A stretch of DNA of 64,000 nt, from NCBI RefSeq assembly GCF_022549355.1, contig NZ_JAKZGL010000001.1:62001-126000 (forward strand). The letters run 5' to 3'. This document shows, in pieces, positions 1-9,233 of the stretch (positions are counted from its first letter, which is position 1; every line of letters starts with the position of its first letter). The translations under genes were made by a program, and so were the position numbers. Source of the stretch: Acinetobacter sp. NIPH 2699 (GTDB lineage Bacteria; Pseudomonadota; Gammaproteobacteria; Pseudomonadales; Moraxellaceae). The notes under the pieces are model-generated. The model was not told the DNA's origin. It searched no databases and saw nothing but the letters and a program-made list of their open reading frames with translations.

Positions 1-291
1 GCGCTTGCTGGAAAACTTCAAACAGATCAGATAAATGTTGATTTATTTGATAAATATGTCAGTCTAAATGATCTGCCTGCTGTTGATTTGTTGGTTCGTA
101 CTGGCGGTGATTATCGTTTGTCTAACTTTTTACTTTGGCAAGCAGCATATGCAGAATTGTATTTTACTGAGACTTTATGGCCAGAATTTACAATTAAAGA
201 GTTAGATCATGCATTTCGCGTTTTTTCAGGACGTGAAAGACGTTTTGGTAAGACATCTGAACAGATTCAACAAGCGAAAATAGAGAATTAA
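1..291 (+). CDS. uppS: Isoprenyl (undecaprenyl) diphosphate synthase, 3' part
   Basis: The open frame runs in from the left edge and gives the last 96 residues. It carries the cis-prenyltransferase C-terminal signature: [19 protein letters not shown], followed by [13 protein letters not shown]. The RTGG-RxSNF motif binds the diphosphate and Mg in this family. The enzyme condenses isopentenyl diphosphate units into undecaprenyl diphosphate, the cytoplasmic precursor of the lipid carrier for peptidoglycan and O-antigen. Only 2 bp separate it from cdsA, so it is the upstream part of the same envelope operon. An internal ATG at 88 is not a start, because the conserved motif is already under way before it. 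Confidence 0.95.
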   Translation, partial: ALAGKLQTDQINVDLFDKYVSLNDLPAVDLLVRTGGDYRLSNFLLWQAAYAELYFTETLWPEFTIKELDHAFRVFSGRERRFGKTSEQIQQAKIEN

Positions 292-293
292 TA

Positions 294-1118
294 ATGTTAG
301 AGCGGATTATTACCGCATTGGTGTTAGTTGCTGTTGTTTTAAGTTGCATGTTCGCAACGCAATCACATTATCCAATGTTCATGCTTATGATTTTAGCTGC
401 GGGGGTGGCAGGTTATGAGTGGTTTAAGCTTATGCCACGAACTGCGATCACTGTTCCAAAACCTAAGGCTTGGTTGTATGGTGGTTGTGTAGCACTCGTA
501 TCAGCACTGGCATTGTTCTACGATGATGTCGCGCTATTGCTTTGGGCTGCTTCTATTCTCACTTGGTTGGGAAGTATTTATTGGGTTAAAAACTTTCCTG
601 AATCAGATGGTTGGTACAATCCGTCATTATACATCATTGGCTTTATCTTGATTTCAGCTGCGGTCACTGCACTGTATGCTGTATGGTTTAGCTCGCCTTG
701 GTGGTTGATGTATTTGTTCCTGCTGGTTTGGGGCGCAGATAGCGGTGCTTATTTTGTTGGACGTAAATTCGGTCAAAAGAAACTTGCACCTAAAGTCAGT
801 CCAAACAAATCCCTTGAGGGATTGTATGGTGGTATTGCAACGACTGTGATTATTATGTTTGTTGTGCAATATTTTTACTTAGATTTAACAACTGTACAGT
901 TGGTCTTATTCTTAATACTCTCTATTATCACGGTGTTTGCATCAGTATTGGGCGATTTGTTCGAGTCGATGATTAAACGCCGTGCTGGAATTAAAGATTC
1001 TGGGCGTATACTGCCAGGACATGGTGGTGTATTAGATCGAATTGATTCTTTACTCGCCGCTGCACCTATTTTTGCAACAGGGTTGTATATCTTAAAACTT
1101 ATTGGTGTAGATTTATAA
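294..1118 (+). CDS. cdsA: Phosphatidate cytidylyltransferase (CDP-diglyceride synthase)
   Basis: A 274-aa polytopic inner-membrane protein. The C-terminal CdsA signature is clear at about residues 225-252 (SMIKRRAGIKDSGRILPGHG, then GVLDRIDS). It converts phosphatidic acid and CTP into CDP-diacylglycerol, the branch point for phospholipid synthesis. The gene lies between uppS (2-bp gap) and dxr, which starts on the next base after its stop, so translation is probably coupled. The order uppS-cdsA-dxr-rseP-bamA is a standard gammaproteobacterial envelope cluster. Length and motif both fit the family. Confidence 0.95.
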   Translation: MLERIITALVLVAVVLSCMFATQSHYPMFMLMILAAGVAGYEWFKLMPRTAITVPKPKAWLYGGCVALVSALALFYDDVALLLWAASILTWLGSIYWVKNFPESDGWYNPSLYIIGFILISAAVTALYAVWFSSPWWLMYLFLLVWGADSGAYFVGRKFGQKKLAPKVSPNKSLEGLYGGIATTVIIMFVVQYFYLDLTTVQLVLFLILSIITVFASVLGDLFESMIKRRAGIKDSGRILPGHGGVLDRIDSLLAAAPIFATGLYILKLIGVDL

Positions 1119-2315
1119 ATGACACAAGCTGTTTGTATATTGGGTGCGACAGGTTCAATTGGACAGAGTACTTTAAAAGTATTAGAGCAGCACCCAGAGC
1201 AATACACGGTATTTGCGGTTTCTGCTTATAGTCGTTTGGATGAGCTTTTAGAGATTTGTAGAAAATTCCATCCTAAAATTGTTGTTGTGCCAAATGAAAA
1301 AGTCAACGAATTGCAACAGCGTTTTAACCAAGAAAACTTAAAACAAATTGAAATTCTTTCGGATGAAGCTGGATTAATTGATATTGCTAAGCATCCAGAC
1401 GTTGATATTGTCATGGCTGCGATTGTTGGTGCGGCTGGCTTATTGCCTACACTTGCCGCAGTAAAAGCGGGTAAACGTGTTTTACTCGCAAACAAAGAAG
1501 CATTGGTCATGTCTGGTGACATTATGATGCAGGCTGCACGTGAGCATAATGCGTTATTATTACCTGTTGACTCTGAACATAATGCGATTTTTCAATCATT
1601 ACCGCATGATTATTTAACGACTGAACGAACAGGACAGCCACAGTTAGGCGTGTCTCGTATTTTGTTGACAGCTTCTGGCGGCCCATTCCTGAATCACTCT
1701 TTAGAACAATTAAATGAAGTAACACCACAGCAAGCATGTAAGCATCCAAACTGGTCGATGGGACAGAAAATTTCTGTTGACTCAGCGACTTTGATGAATA
1801 AGGGTCTAGAGCTGATCGAAGCGTGTCATTTGTTTTCAATATCAGAACATTTTGTTACAGTTGTCGTTCATCCACAAAGTATTATTCATTCAATGGTTCA
1901 GTATGTGGATGGTTCGACTTTGGCACAAATGGGTAACCCAGATATGTGTACGCCGATTGCACATGCATTGGCATGGCCTAAACGTCTAAAGACACATGTT
2001 CCCGCTTTGGATTTATTTGCAACAGCTCAGTTGGATTTTCAAGCACCTGATGAAGTTAAGTTTCCTGCTTTAAGTTTAGCGCGTCAGGCGATGAGAGCAG
2101 GTGGTTTAGCACCAACGATCTTAAATGCAGCAAATGAGATCGCAGTGGCAGCCTTTTTACAAGGTCGTATTCGATTTACACAAATCGCTCAAGTTGTAGA
2201 ACAGAGCTTAGATGCTGTACAAAATGCTAAAGCGGAAAACATAGACATCATTTTGCATACTGATATGATCGCTAGACAGATTGCAGAGAAATATATTGTG
2301 GATATAGGAGGCTAA
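1119..2315 (+). CDS. dxr: 1-deoxy-D-xylulose 5-phosphate reductoisomerase
   Basis: 398 aa. The N-terminal NADPH-binding loop GATGSIG is visible at residues 9-15. The family motifs LANKEALV and LLPVDSEHNAIFQ (metal and substrate site) follow, with the flexible-loop region near NWSMG, as expected for Dxr/IspC. It catalyses the first committed step of the MEP isoprenoid pathway in the cytoplasm, which supplies IPP to UppS encoded just upstream. It abuts cdsA directly and lies 5 bp before rseP. AGGAGG at 2308-2313, at the end of dxr, serves as the ribosome site of rseP. Confidence 0.96.
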   Translation: MTQAVCILGATGSIGQSTLKVLEQHPEQYTVFAVSAYSRLDELLEICRKFHPKIVVVPNEKVNELQQRFNQENLKQIEILSDEAGLIDIAKHPDVDIVMAAIVGAAGLLPTLAAVKAGKRVLLANKEALVMSGDIMMQAAREHNALLLPVDSEHNAIFQSLPHDYLTTERTGQPQLGVSRILLTASGGPFLNHSLEQLNEVTPQQACKHPNWSMGQKISVDSATLMNKGLELIEACHLFSISEHFVTVVVHPQSIIHSMVQYVDGSTLAQMGNPDMCTPIAHALAWPKRLKTHVPALDLFATAQLDFQAPDEVKFPALSLARQAMRAGGLAPTILNAANEIAVAAFLQGRIRFTQIAQVVEQSLDAVQNAKAENIDIILHTDMIARQIAEKYIVDIGG

Positions 2316-2320
2316 ATCGT

Positions 2321-3676
2321 ATGAATGCACTATTTATGATTGTTGCAGCGATTTTATTGCTTGGGCCTCTGATCGCAATTCATGAGTTTGGTCACTATTG
2401 GGTTGCACGTAAGCTTGGTGTAAAAGTTTTAGTTTATTCGATTGGTTTTGGTCCGACGTTACTTAAATGGCAATCTAAAAAATCTGGTATTCAATATCAG
2501 CTTTCTGCATTGCCTTTAGGTGGTTATGTCAAGATGCTAGATGAGCGTGAGGGAAATGTCTCAGAACAAGACCTTCCTTATACGTTCAACCGACAGCCTC
2601 CTTGGAAGCGTATTGCAATTGTTGCAGCGGGCCCTTTAATTAATCTCATCTTTGCAGTTTTTTTATTTTGGATTTTGTTCTTACCTGCACAAGAACAGTT
2701 GAATACGCGTATTGGTAAAATCATGCCAAATACGCCCGCTGCTCAGGTTGATCTACAGGTCGGTGATAAAGTTCTGGCTGTGGATGGTCAAACCACACCA
2801 ACATGGGAGAAATTAAACTTTGCTTTAATTAATCGTGTGGGTGAATCTGGACAGGTGTCGGTGCTGGTTGATCGTAACGGTTCTGAAAAACAATTTAATT
2901 TATCGATTCAAAACTTTCTCAAAGATCAAAGTCAATCTCCTTTAGATGCATTGGGTTTTCTACCTTATCGTCCAATGATTCCAGCAATCGTGAAAGAACT
3001 GACTGCTGATGGCACCGCGATCCGTCAAGGTATGAAAGAAGGCGATAAAATTGTGGCAATTAATGATGTTGCCATGAAAGACTGGTTTGATGTGGTGAGT
3101 GTGGTTCAAAAATCACCTGAAAAGTTATTGAATATTGATGTGATGCGACAAGGTGAGCTGGTACATTTACAGATGATCCCCCGTGGTCAACGTGACAATA
3201 TGGGCAATGTGACTGGTGTACTGGGAGTGAAGAGTGATGCAGGTCAAGTCACGATTCCGAATGACTATAAGCAAACCATTCAGTATTCACCTTTGGAAGC
3301 TTTTGGTGTTGCGGTTGATAAAACCGTACAGCTTTCAAGTATGATTTTTAACTCGATCGTCAAAATGGTGCGTGGATTAATTGGGCTGGATAATTTATCA
3401 GGACCAATCACCATTGCTAAAGTTGCAGGTCAAAGTGCTGAAATGGGATGGCAAACATTTATTTCATTCATGGCGCTTATGAGTGTAAGTTTAGGAATTC
3501 TAAATTTATTACCGATTCCTATGCTTGATGGTGGGCATTTGGTTTATTACTTTATCGAACTCATTCGTGGTAAACCTGTTTCCGAACAAATACAGATATT
3601 GGGTCTAAAAGTTGGTATGGTACTGCTCGGTAGCATGATGCTTTTGGCTTTATTTAACGACTTCATGCGTTTATAA
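2321..3676 (+). CDS. rseP: Site-2 intramembrane zinc protease RseP
   Basis: 451 aa. The zinc protease motif HEFGH is at residues 22-26 in the first membrane segment. Two periplasmic PDZ regions occupy roughly residues 115-300, and the second active-site motif (PMLDGGHL, in an LPIPMLDGG context) is near residue 400 before the last membrane helices. This is the S2P/RseP architecture. In relatives it cleaves anti-sigma factors and leftover signal peptides in the inner membrane. A strong AGGAGG precedes the ATG. It sits directly upstream of bamA, whose defects activate envelope stress in other gammaproteobacteria. The anti-sigma substrate is not in this window. Confidence 0.94.
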   Translation: MNALFMIVAAILLLGPLIAIHEFGHYWVARKLGVKVLVYSIGFGPTLLKWQSKKSGIQYQLSALPLGGYVKMLDEREGNVSEQDLPYTFNRQPPWKRIAIVAAGPLINLIFAVFLFWILFLPAQEQLNTRIGKIMPNTPAAQVDLQVGDKVLAVDGQTTPTWEKLNFALINRVGESGQVSVLVDRNGSEKQFNLSIQNFLKDQSQSPLDALGFLPYRPMIPAIVKELTADGTAIRQGMKEGDKIVAINDVAMKDWFDVVSVVQKSPEKLLNIDVMRQGELVHLQMIPRGQRDNMGNVTGVLGVKSDAGQVTIPNDYKQTIQYSPLEAFGVAVDKTVQLSSMIFNSIVKMVRGLIGLDNLSGPITIAKVAGQSAEMGWQTFISFMALMSVSLGILNLLPIPMLDGGHLVYYFIELIRGKPVSEQIQILGLKVGMVLLGSMMLLALFNDFMRL

Positions 3677-3711
3677 AAAACGCAAATGGAATTTAACTTA
3701 CTGGAAAATAT

Positions 3712-6291
3712 ATGGGCATGCGTCACACACATTTATTAATGCCTTTGGCACTGGTCAGTGCGATGGCAGTGGTACAACAAGCATACGCAGCAGATGAGTT
3801 TCTTGCACGAGATATACGAATTGATGGGCTAGTGCGTTTAACACCTGCAAGTATTTATTCGATGTTGCCAATAAATAGTGGTGATCGTGTCAATGATCCA
3901 ATGATTGCTGAGGCTATTCGTAGTTTATATGCATCAGGTTTATTTGATGACATTAAAGTCTTTAAAGAAAGCGATATATTAGTCTTCAAAGTCGTTGAGC
4001 GCCCAGTGATTTCAAAGTTGGAATTTAAAGGCAATAAACTGATTCCTAAAGAAGCTTTGGAACAAGGCTTGAAAAAAATGGGAATCGCTGAGGGTGAAGT
4101 CTTCAAGAAGTCTGCACTACAGATTATTGAAACAGAACTTGAACAACAGTACACCCAGCAAGGGCGTTATGATGCTGATGTGACAGTAGAAACTGTTGCT
4201 CGACCAAATAACCGTGTTGAGTTGCTATTGAACTTCAACGAAGGTACCGCAGCTAAGGTATTCGATATTAATATCATTGGTAATACTGTATTTAGTGACA
4301 GTGATATTAAACAAGCTTTTGCAGTGAAAGAAAGTGGTTGGGCTTCTATTGTTACCCGTAATGACCGCTATGCACGTGAGAAAATGGCAGCAAGCTTAGA
4401 AGCTTTACGTGCATTGTATCTCAACAAAGGTTATATCAATTTTAATATTATTAATTCACAACTAAATATCAGTGAAGATAAGAAAAATATTTTTATTGAA
4501 GTTTCTGTTGATGAAGGTAGTCAATTTAAATTTGGCGAGACTAAATTCTTAGGCGATGCACTTTATAAGCCTGAAGAGCTAAAAGCACTAAAACTATATA
4601 AAGACGGTGAAACATATTCACAAGAAAGAGTGAATGCAGTTAAGCAGTTATTACTTAGAAAATATGGTAATGCTGGTTATTACTACGCTGAGGTAAATGT
4701 TGTCCCTGAGATCAACAACCAAACAGGACTTGTGAATCTCAATTACTATATCAATCCAGGTCAACAAGTGACAGTACGTCGTGTTAACTTCACAGGCAAT
4801 AATAAGACCGCTGATGAGGTTTTGCGTCGTGAAATGCGCCAAATGGAAGGCGCATTAGCAAGTAATGAAAAAATTGACTTATCAAAAATACGTTTAGAAC
4901 GAACAGGCTTCTTTAAGACTGTTGATGTGAAACCTGTTCGTGTTCCAAATACACCTGACCAAGTTGATTTAAATGTCGCTGTTGAAGAGCAACATTCAGG
5001 TACTACAACTTTAGCAGTCGGTTACTCTCAAAATGGCGGTGTAACCTTCCAAGCAGGTTTAAGTCAGACCAATTTCATGGGAACAGGTAATCGTGTTGCA
5101 GTTGATTTATCTCGTTCTGAAACACAAGATTATTACAACCTAAGTGTGACTGACCCATACTTTACCATTGATGGTGTGAGTCGTGGTTATAACGTCTACT
5201 ACCGTAAAACCAAGTTAAATGAAGACTATAACGTCAACAACTATGTAACCGATAGTATTGGTGGGAGTTTAAGTTTTGGTTACCCAATTGATGAAAATCA
5301 GAGTTTAAGTGCTTCATTAGGTATTGATCAAACTAAAGTCAGAACAGGACCAAGTGTTTCTACTTACATTCGTGATTATTTGCTCGAAAATGGTGGTAAG
5401 GAAACAGGAAAGGGTTCACATTGTGACGGTTCTTACAAATCACAAAAGGATATTGATACTAAAAATGGAGTAGCAAACCCTAACCCGCCAGAAGATTACG
5501 ACTTACCCATTCATTGTGTAGATGATGCATTTAACGCTTTGGATCCGAGAGAATATGGTAATGCTTTTGAAGGCAAGTTTTTAACTTATACACTCAATTT
5601 GGGGTGGTCATATAATACGCTGAACAGACCAGTTTTCCCAACTTCTGGTATGTCACATCGTGTCGGTCTAGAAGTGGGTCTTCCAGGTAGTGATGTAGAC
5701 TATCAAAAACTAACCTATGATGCGCAAGCGTTTAAATCATTACCAAAAGGTTTTGTACTTCGAGGTTACGGTAAGTTAGGTTTTGGTAATGATCTGCCGT
5801 TCTATAAGAATTTCTATGCAGGTGGTTATGGTTCGGTTCGTGGCTATGACAACAGTTCTTTGGGTCCAAAATATCCAAGCGTCATTTTCCGTGAAACAGG
5901 CAGGAATGACCCTGATCCGGAAGAAGTTGGTGGTAATGCACTGGTACAGTTTGGTACTGAACTCGCATTACCTGTGCCATTTAAAGGTGATTGGGCACGT
6001 CAAGTCCGACCAGTACTATTTGCTGAGGGCGCACAAGTGTTTGATACCCAATGTGATGTGCCAAGCTCATCTCAGGAACCGATTATTAAAGGACAGTCTC
6101 AAATTAATCTTAAACAATACTGTAAAGACAACTACAACTTTGATGCTGGTAATATGCGCTACAGTGTTGGTGCAGGCTTTACATGGATCACCATGATTGG
6201 ACCGCTATCGCTGAGTTATGCTTACCCGCTTAATGATAAGAAGGGTGATGACACCAAATCAATCCAATTTGAAATTGGTCGTACTTTCTAA
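3712..6291 (+). CDS. bamA: Outer-membrane assembly factor BamA
   Basis: 859 aa. A signal peptide ends at about AYA-A (residue 26). It is followed by repeated POTRA modules (roughly residues 28-425) and a 16-strand Omp85 barrel. The conserved VRGY motif of the substrate-contacting loop is present (GGYGSVRGYDNSSLGP), and the chain ends in phenylalanine (EIGRTF), as barrel proteins do. BamA folds and inserts outer-membrane proteins. Two barrel segments carry pairs of cysteines (around SHCDG/IHCVDD and TQCDV/QYCKD), which could form loop disulfides. The start at 3712 has GGA 7 bp upstream; an in-frame ATG at 3718 is a possible alternative. Confidence 0.95.
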   Translation: MGMRHTHLLMPLALVSAMAVVQQAYAADEFLARDIRIDGLVRLTPASIYSMLPINSGDRVNDPMIAEAIRSLYASGLFDDIKVFKESDILVFKVVERPVISKLEFKGNKLIPKEALEQGLKKMGIAEGEVFKKSALQIIETELEQQYTQQGRYDADVTVETVARPNNRVELLLNFNEGTAAKVFDINIIGNTVFSDSDIKQAFAVKESGWASIVTRNDRYAREKMAASLEALRALYLNKGYINFNIINSQLNISEDKKNIFIEVSVDEGSQFKFGETKFLGDALYKPEELKALKLYKDGETYSQERVNAVKQLLLRKYGNAGYYYAEVNVVPEINNQTGLVNLNYYINPGQQVTVRRVNFTGNNKTADEVLRREMRQMEGALASNEKIDLSKIRLERTGFFKTVDVKPVRVPNTPDQVDLNVAVEEQHSGTTTLAVGYSQNGGVTFQAGLSQTNFMGTGNRVAVDLSRSETQDYYNLSVTDPYFTIDGVSRGYNVYYRKTKLNEDYNVNNYVTDSIGGSLSFGYPIDENQSLSASLGIDQTKVRTGPSVSTYIRDYLLENGGKETGKGSHCDGSYKSQKDIDTKNGVANPNPPEDYDLPIHCVDDAFNALDPREYGNAFEGKFLTYTLNLGWSYNTLNRPVFPTSGMSHRVGLEVGLPGSDVDYQKLTYDAQAFKSLPKGFVLRGYGKLGFGNDLPFYKNFYAGGYGSVRGYDNSSLGPKYPSVIFRETGRNDPDPEEVGGNALVQFGTELALPVPFKGDWARQVRPVLFAEGAQVFDTQCDVPSSSQEPIIKGQSQINLKQYCKDNYNFDAGNMRYSVGAGFTWITMIGPLSLSYAYPLNDKKGDDTKSIQFEIGRTF

Positions 6292-6335
6292 GTACGACCT
6301 TGTTTAAGGTTGCAAAATATATAAAGGATGGAATC

Positions 6336-6824
6336 ATGAAAACATTAGCCGCTGTTATGTTCGGTTTAGGTTTAACCATGTCTGCGATAACGAATGCAGC
6401 AAGTATTGCTGTTGTTGACTTAGCGAAAGTTGTTGAGAGTAGTACTTATCTAAAACAACAAAATACCAGTCTAGGTCAATCGGTAAAACCAACCTCGACT
6501 AAATTGGAGCAGTTGGGTAAAGAAATCGAGAGCTTGCAACAAAAAGCACAGTCTGCAAATCAAGCCGATTTACAAAAACTTTCTGCGCAATATCAAGCGA
6601 AAGTGAATGAGTTCAATACGACTCAGCAAGGTTTACAGTCTAAAGTTCAATCTAGCTTGCAAACAATGAATACGACTTTTGAAAATCGTGTTAAGCAAGC
6701 TGCTGAACAATTGCGTAAAGAAAACAATGTAGACTTGATTATCAATAAAAATTCTACCATTGCCTCTGACGCTAAGTATGATTTAACTGATAAAATGATT
6801 CAAAAGGTTAATGCAATGAAATAA
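6336..6824 (+). CDS. skp: Periplasmic OmpH/Skp-family chaperone
   Basis: 162 aa from the ATG at 6336. This start is preferred over an upstream frame opening at 6300 because AAAGGATGG lies just upstream and a clean signal peptide follows (MKTLAAVMFGLGLTMSAITNA-A). After IAVVDLAKVVESS the middle of the protein is a long Gln/Lys/Glu-rich helical region, the coiled-coil tentacle of Skp, and it ends in the typical VDLIINKNSTIA strand. Skp holds unfolded outer-membrane proteins in the periplasm for BamA. It lies between bamA and lpxD, the usual position. Confidence 0.93.
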   Translation: MKTLAAVMFGLGLTMSAITNAASIAVVDLAKVVESSTYLKQQNTSLGQSVKPTSTKLEQLGKEIESLQQKAQSANQADLQKLSAQYQAKVNEFNTTQQGLQSKVQSSLQTMNTTFENRVKQAAEQLRKENNVDLIINKNSTIASDAKYDLTDKMIQKVNAMK

Positions 6825-6827
6825 TCA

Positions 6828-7898
6828 ATGAATAGACGTCGTTATCGTTTAGAAGAACTTGCTCACCTTATAAAAGGTGAGTATTTTGGTGAAAAAGACT
6901 TTCAGGTTTCTAATTTGGCAAGTCTAGAGCTGGCTCAGAACCAGCATATTTGTTTTGTGAATGGTGAAAAATATTTAGCCCAAGCAGAAGCAAGTCATGC
7001 GGGTGCGTATATCGTTACAGAAACATTAAAACAGCAACTTAACCAGAAGAAAAACTTTATTGTTGTTGATAATCCTTATTTAGCATTTGCAGTTCTCACA
7101 CATGTATTTGAGACAAAGATTGTCCAGCGTGGTATTGAGCTTACGGCTCAAATTCATCCCTCAGCAACCATCGCCGATGAGGTTTATATTGGACATTATG
7201 TGGTGATTGGTGAGAATTGCGTGGTTGGAAGAAATACTATAATTCAAGCACATTCATTTATTGATGATGGGGTTGAGATTGGCAAAGATTGTTTTATTGA
7301 TGCACATGTTACCATTACAGGCCAAGCGAAATTAAAAGACCGTGTTCGTATACATGCAAATACTGCGATTGGCACTGAGGGCTTTGGCTTTGCCCCTTAT
7401 CAAGATAAATGGCACCGTATTGCTCAATTGGGTTCAGTTCAGATTGGCAATGGCGTGCGTATTGGCTCTAATTGTAGTATTGATCGTGGCGCGTTGGATG
7501 ACACAATTTTGGAAGATGGTGTCATTATTGATAACCTTGTGCAAATCGCACACAATGTTTATATCGGTGCAAATACAGCGATCGCAGCGAAATGTGGAGT
7601 TGCAGGCAGTACTAAAATTGGCAAAAACTGTATTCTTGGGGGGGCCTGTGGTGTGGTTGGGCATCTTGAAATCACGGATAATGTGATACTTACAGCAATG
7701 TCAATGGTCACAAAAAATATTTCTGAGGCTGGAACTTATTCTTCTGGGATGGGACTTTTTGAAAATAGTCATTGGAAAAAAACGATTGTGCGCTTAAGAC
7801 AATTAGCAGATGTGCCATTGACCCAAATCACGAAAAGACTCGATCATATGCAAGCTCAATTAGAGTCCCTTGAATCAACCCTTAAGTTACGTAAATAA
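6828..7898 (+). CDS. lpxD: UDP-3-O-(3-hydroxyacyl)glucosamine N-acyltransferase
   Basis: 356 aa. An N-terminal uridine-binding domain (residues 1-100) precedes a left-handed beta-helix of hexapeptide repeats (about residues 105-310). The helix contains the catalytic histidine segment ([12 protein letters not shown]) and the family sequence [10 protein letters not shown]-terminal helix (residues 320-356) closes the protein. It adds the N-linked hydroxyacyl chain in lipid A synthesis, using ACP thioesters. It begins 3 bp after skp and is followed by fabZ and lpxA, so the lipid A genes are co-transcribed with the outer-membrane assembly genes. Confidence 0.96.
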   Translation: MNRRRYRLEELAHLIKGEYFGEKDFQVSNLASLELAQNQHICFVNGEKYLAQAEASHAGAYIVTETLKQQLNQKKNFIVVDNPYLAFAVLTHVFETKIVQRGIELTAQIHPSATIADEVYIGHYVVIGENCVVGRNTIIQAHSFIDDGVEIGKDCFIDAHVTITGQAKLKDRVRIHANTAIGTEGFGFAPYQDKWHRIAQLGSVQIGNGVRIGSNCSIDRGALDDTILEDGVIIDNLVQIAHNVYIGANTAIAAKCGVAGSTKIGKNCILGGACGVVGHLEITDNVILTAMSMVTKNISEAGTYSSGMGLFENSHWKKTIVRLRQLADVPLTQITKRLDHMQAQLESLESTLKLRK

Positions 7899-7904
7899 TT
7901 TATT

Positions 7905-8390
7905 ATGACCGAATCTACATTACCAACATTTACAATGCCTGAATTGCCAATGGATATTCTTACTATTCGAGAATATTTACCTCATCGCTATCCTTTTCTA
8001 TTAGTCGATCGTGTAACTGAAGTGACTGAAAACAGCATTGTCGGTTATAAAAATGTGTCAATTAATGAAGAGTTTCTTCAAGGGCATTTCCCAACTTATC
8101 CGATTATGCCTGGTGTATTGATCATTGAAGCTTTAGCTCAGGTCTCTGGTATACTTGGTTTTGTATTAACCAATCAAAAGCCAAAAGCGGGTTCATTGTT
8201 CTTATTTGCTGGTGCAGAAAAAATAAGATTTAAGAAACAGGTTGTTGCAGGTGACCAGCTTATCTTAAAATCTGAACTTGTTATGCAAAAACGCGGCATT
8301 TACAAGTACAATTGTACTGCAAGCGTTGACGGTATTATCGCTGCAACGGCAGAGATTATTATTTCACACCAAAAAATTGAGCAGGCATGA
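7905..8390 (+). CDS. fabZ: 3-hydroxyacyl-ACP dehydratase FabZ
   Basis: 161 aa. The hot-dog fold dehydratase motifs are present: LPHRYPFLLVDRV with the catalytic His, then GHFPTYPIMPGVLIIEALAQ with the catalytic Glu. FabZ removes water from 3-hydroxyacyl-ACP in type II fatty acid synthesis, competing with LpxA and LpxD for the same hydroxyacyl-ACP. Its place between lpxD and lpxA is conserved in many Gram-negatives. The stop overlaps the lpxA start (ATGA at 8387-8390), indicating translational coupling. Confidence 0.97.
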   Translation: MTESTLPTFTMPELPMDILTIREYLPHRYPFLLVDRVTEVTENSIVGYKNVSINEEFLQGHFPTYPIMPGVLIIEALAQVSGILGFVLTNQKPKAGSLFLFAGAEKIRFKKQVVAGDQLILKSELVMQKRGIYKYNCTASVDGIIAATAEIIISHQKIEQA

Positions 8391-9175
8391 GTAGTCAAAA
8401 TTTAATACATCCTACAGCAATTATCGATCCATCTGCAGAAATCGCATCAGATGTGCAGATTGGACCGTATTGTATTGTAGGTCCAAATGTAAGTATTGAC
8501 ACGGGGACAAAATTACACTCACATGTAGTGATTGGTGGTTTTACACGGATTGGTAAAAATAATGATATTTTCCAATTCTCTAGTGTTGGGGAAATTTGCC
8601 AAGATTTGAAATATCAAGGTGAAGAAACTTGGTTGGAAATTGGTGATCATAATGCGATCCGTGAACATTGTACATTACATCGAGGTACAGTTCAGGATCA
8701 AGGTATTACCAAGATTGGTAGTCATAACCTCTTTATGGTGAATACGCATATCGCACATGATTGCGTGATTGGAAATCACAATATTTTTGCCAATAATGTA
8801 GGCGTTGCGGGACATGTTCATGTCGGTGACCATATCATTGTCGGCGGTAATGCTGGAATTCATCAATTTTGCCGCATTGATTCATATAGTATGATTGGTG
8901 GTGCTGCGTTGATTCTTAAAGATGTGCCTGCTTATGTGATGGCATCAGGAAATCCAGCGCATGCATATGGTATGAATATTGAAGGTATGCGACGTAAAGG
9001 TTGGTCCAGAGATACGATTCAAGGTCTAAGAGCCGCATATAAATTGATTTATAAGTCAGGTCTTACCTCTGAGCAGGCTGTCGAACAAATTCGTAATGAG
9101 ATATTGGTGAATACACCAGAAGCACAATTGTTTATTGATTCCTTAGAGAAATCAACACGTGGTATCGTACGTTAA
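8387..9175 (+). CDS. lpxA: Acyl-ACP:UDP-N-acetylglucosamine O-acyltransferase
   Basis: 262 aa. Hexapeptide repeats form the left-handed beta-helix (residues 5-190). The catalytic histidine region NTHIAHDCVIGNHNIFAN is visible near residue 125, and the C-terminal helical domain begins around GMRRKGWSRDTIQGLR. It catalyses the first step of lipid A synthesis. It overlaps fabZ by 4 bp and is the last gene of the operon, followed by a strong hairpin terminator. lpxB, which usually follows in enterics, is separate here at about 47.7 kb, the arrangement seen in Acinetobacter. Confidence 0.96.
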   Translation: MSSQNLIHPTAIIDPSAEIASDVQIGPYCIVGPNVSIDTGTKLHSHVVIGGFTRIGKNNDIFQFSSVGEICQDLKYQGEETWLEIGDHNAIREHCTLHRGTVQDQGITKIGSHNLFMVNTHIAHDCVIGNHNIFANNVGVAGHVHVGDHIIVGGNAGIHQFCRIDSYSMIGGAALILKDVPAYVMASGNPAHAYGMNIEGMRRKGWSRDTIQGLRAAYKLIYKSGLTSEQAVEQIRNEILVNTPEAQLFIDSLEKSTRGIVR

Positions 9176-9201
9176 TCGATTAAAGTCTATTGACTGATAA
9201 G

Positions 9202-9229
9202 AAAGACACCCAATGTAGGTGTCTTTTTT
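9202..9229. terminator. Terminator between lpxA and alkR
   Basis: An inverted repeat AAAGACACC / GGTGTCTTT with a 7-nt loop is followed by a T run. It stands between two convergent genes, so it probably ends lpxA transcription and, from the other strand, alkR. Confidence 0.85.
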
Positions 9230-9233
9230 GTAT

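Noticed and set aside
7342..7686. 114-aa ORF inside lpxD in another frame
   Set aside because: Shadow of the hexapeptide-repeat coding sequence; lpxD is intact and well supported.
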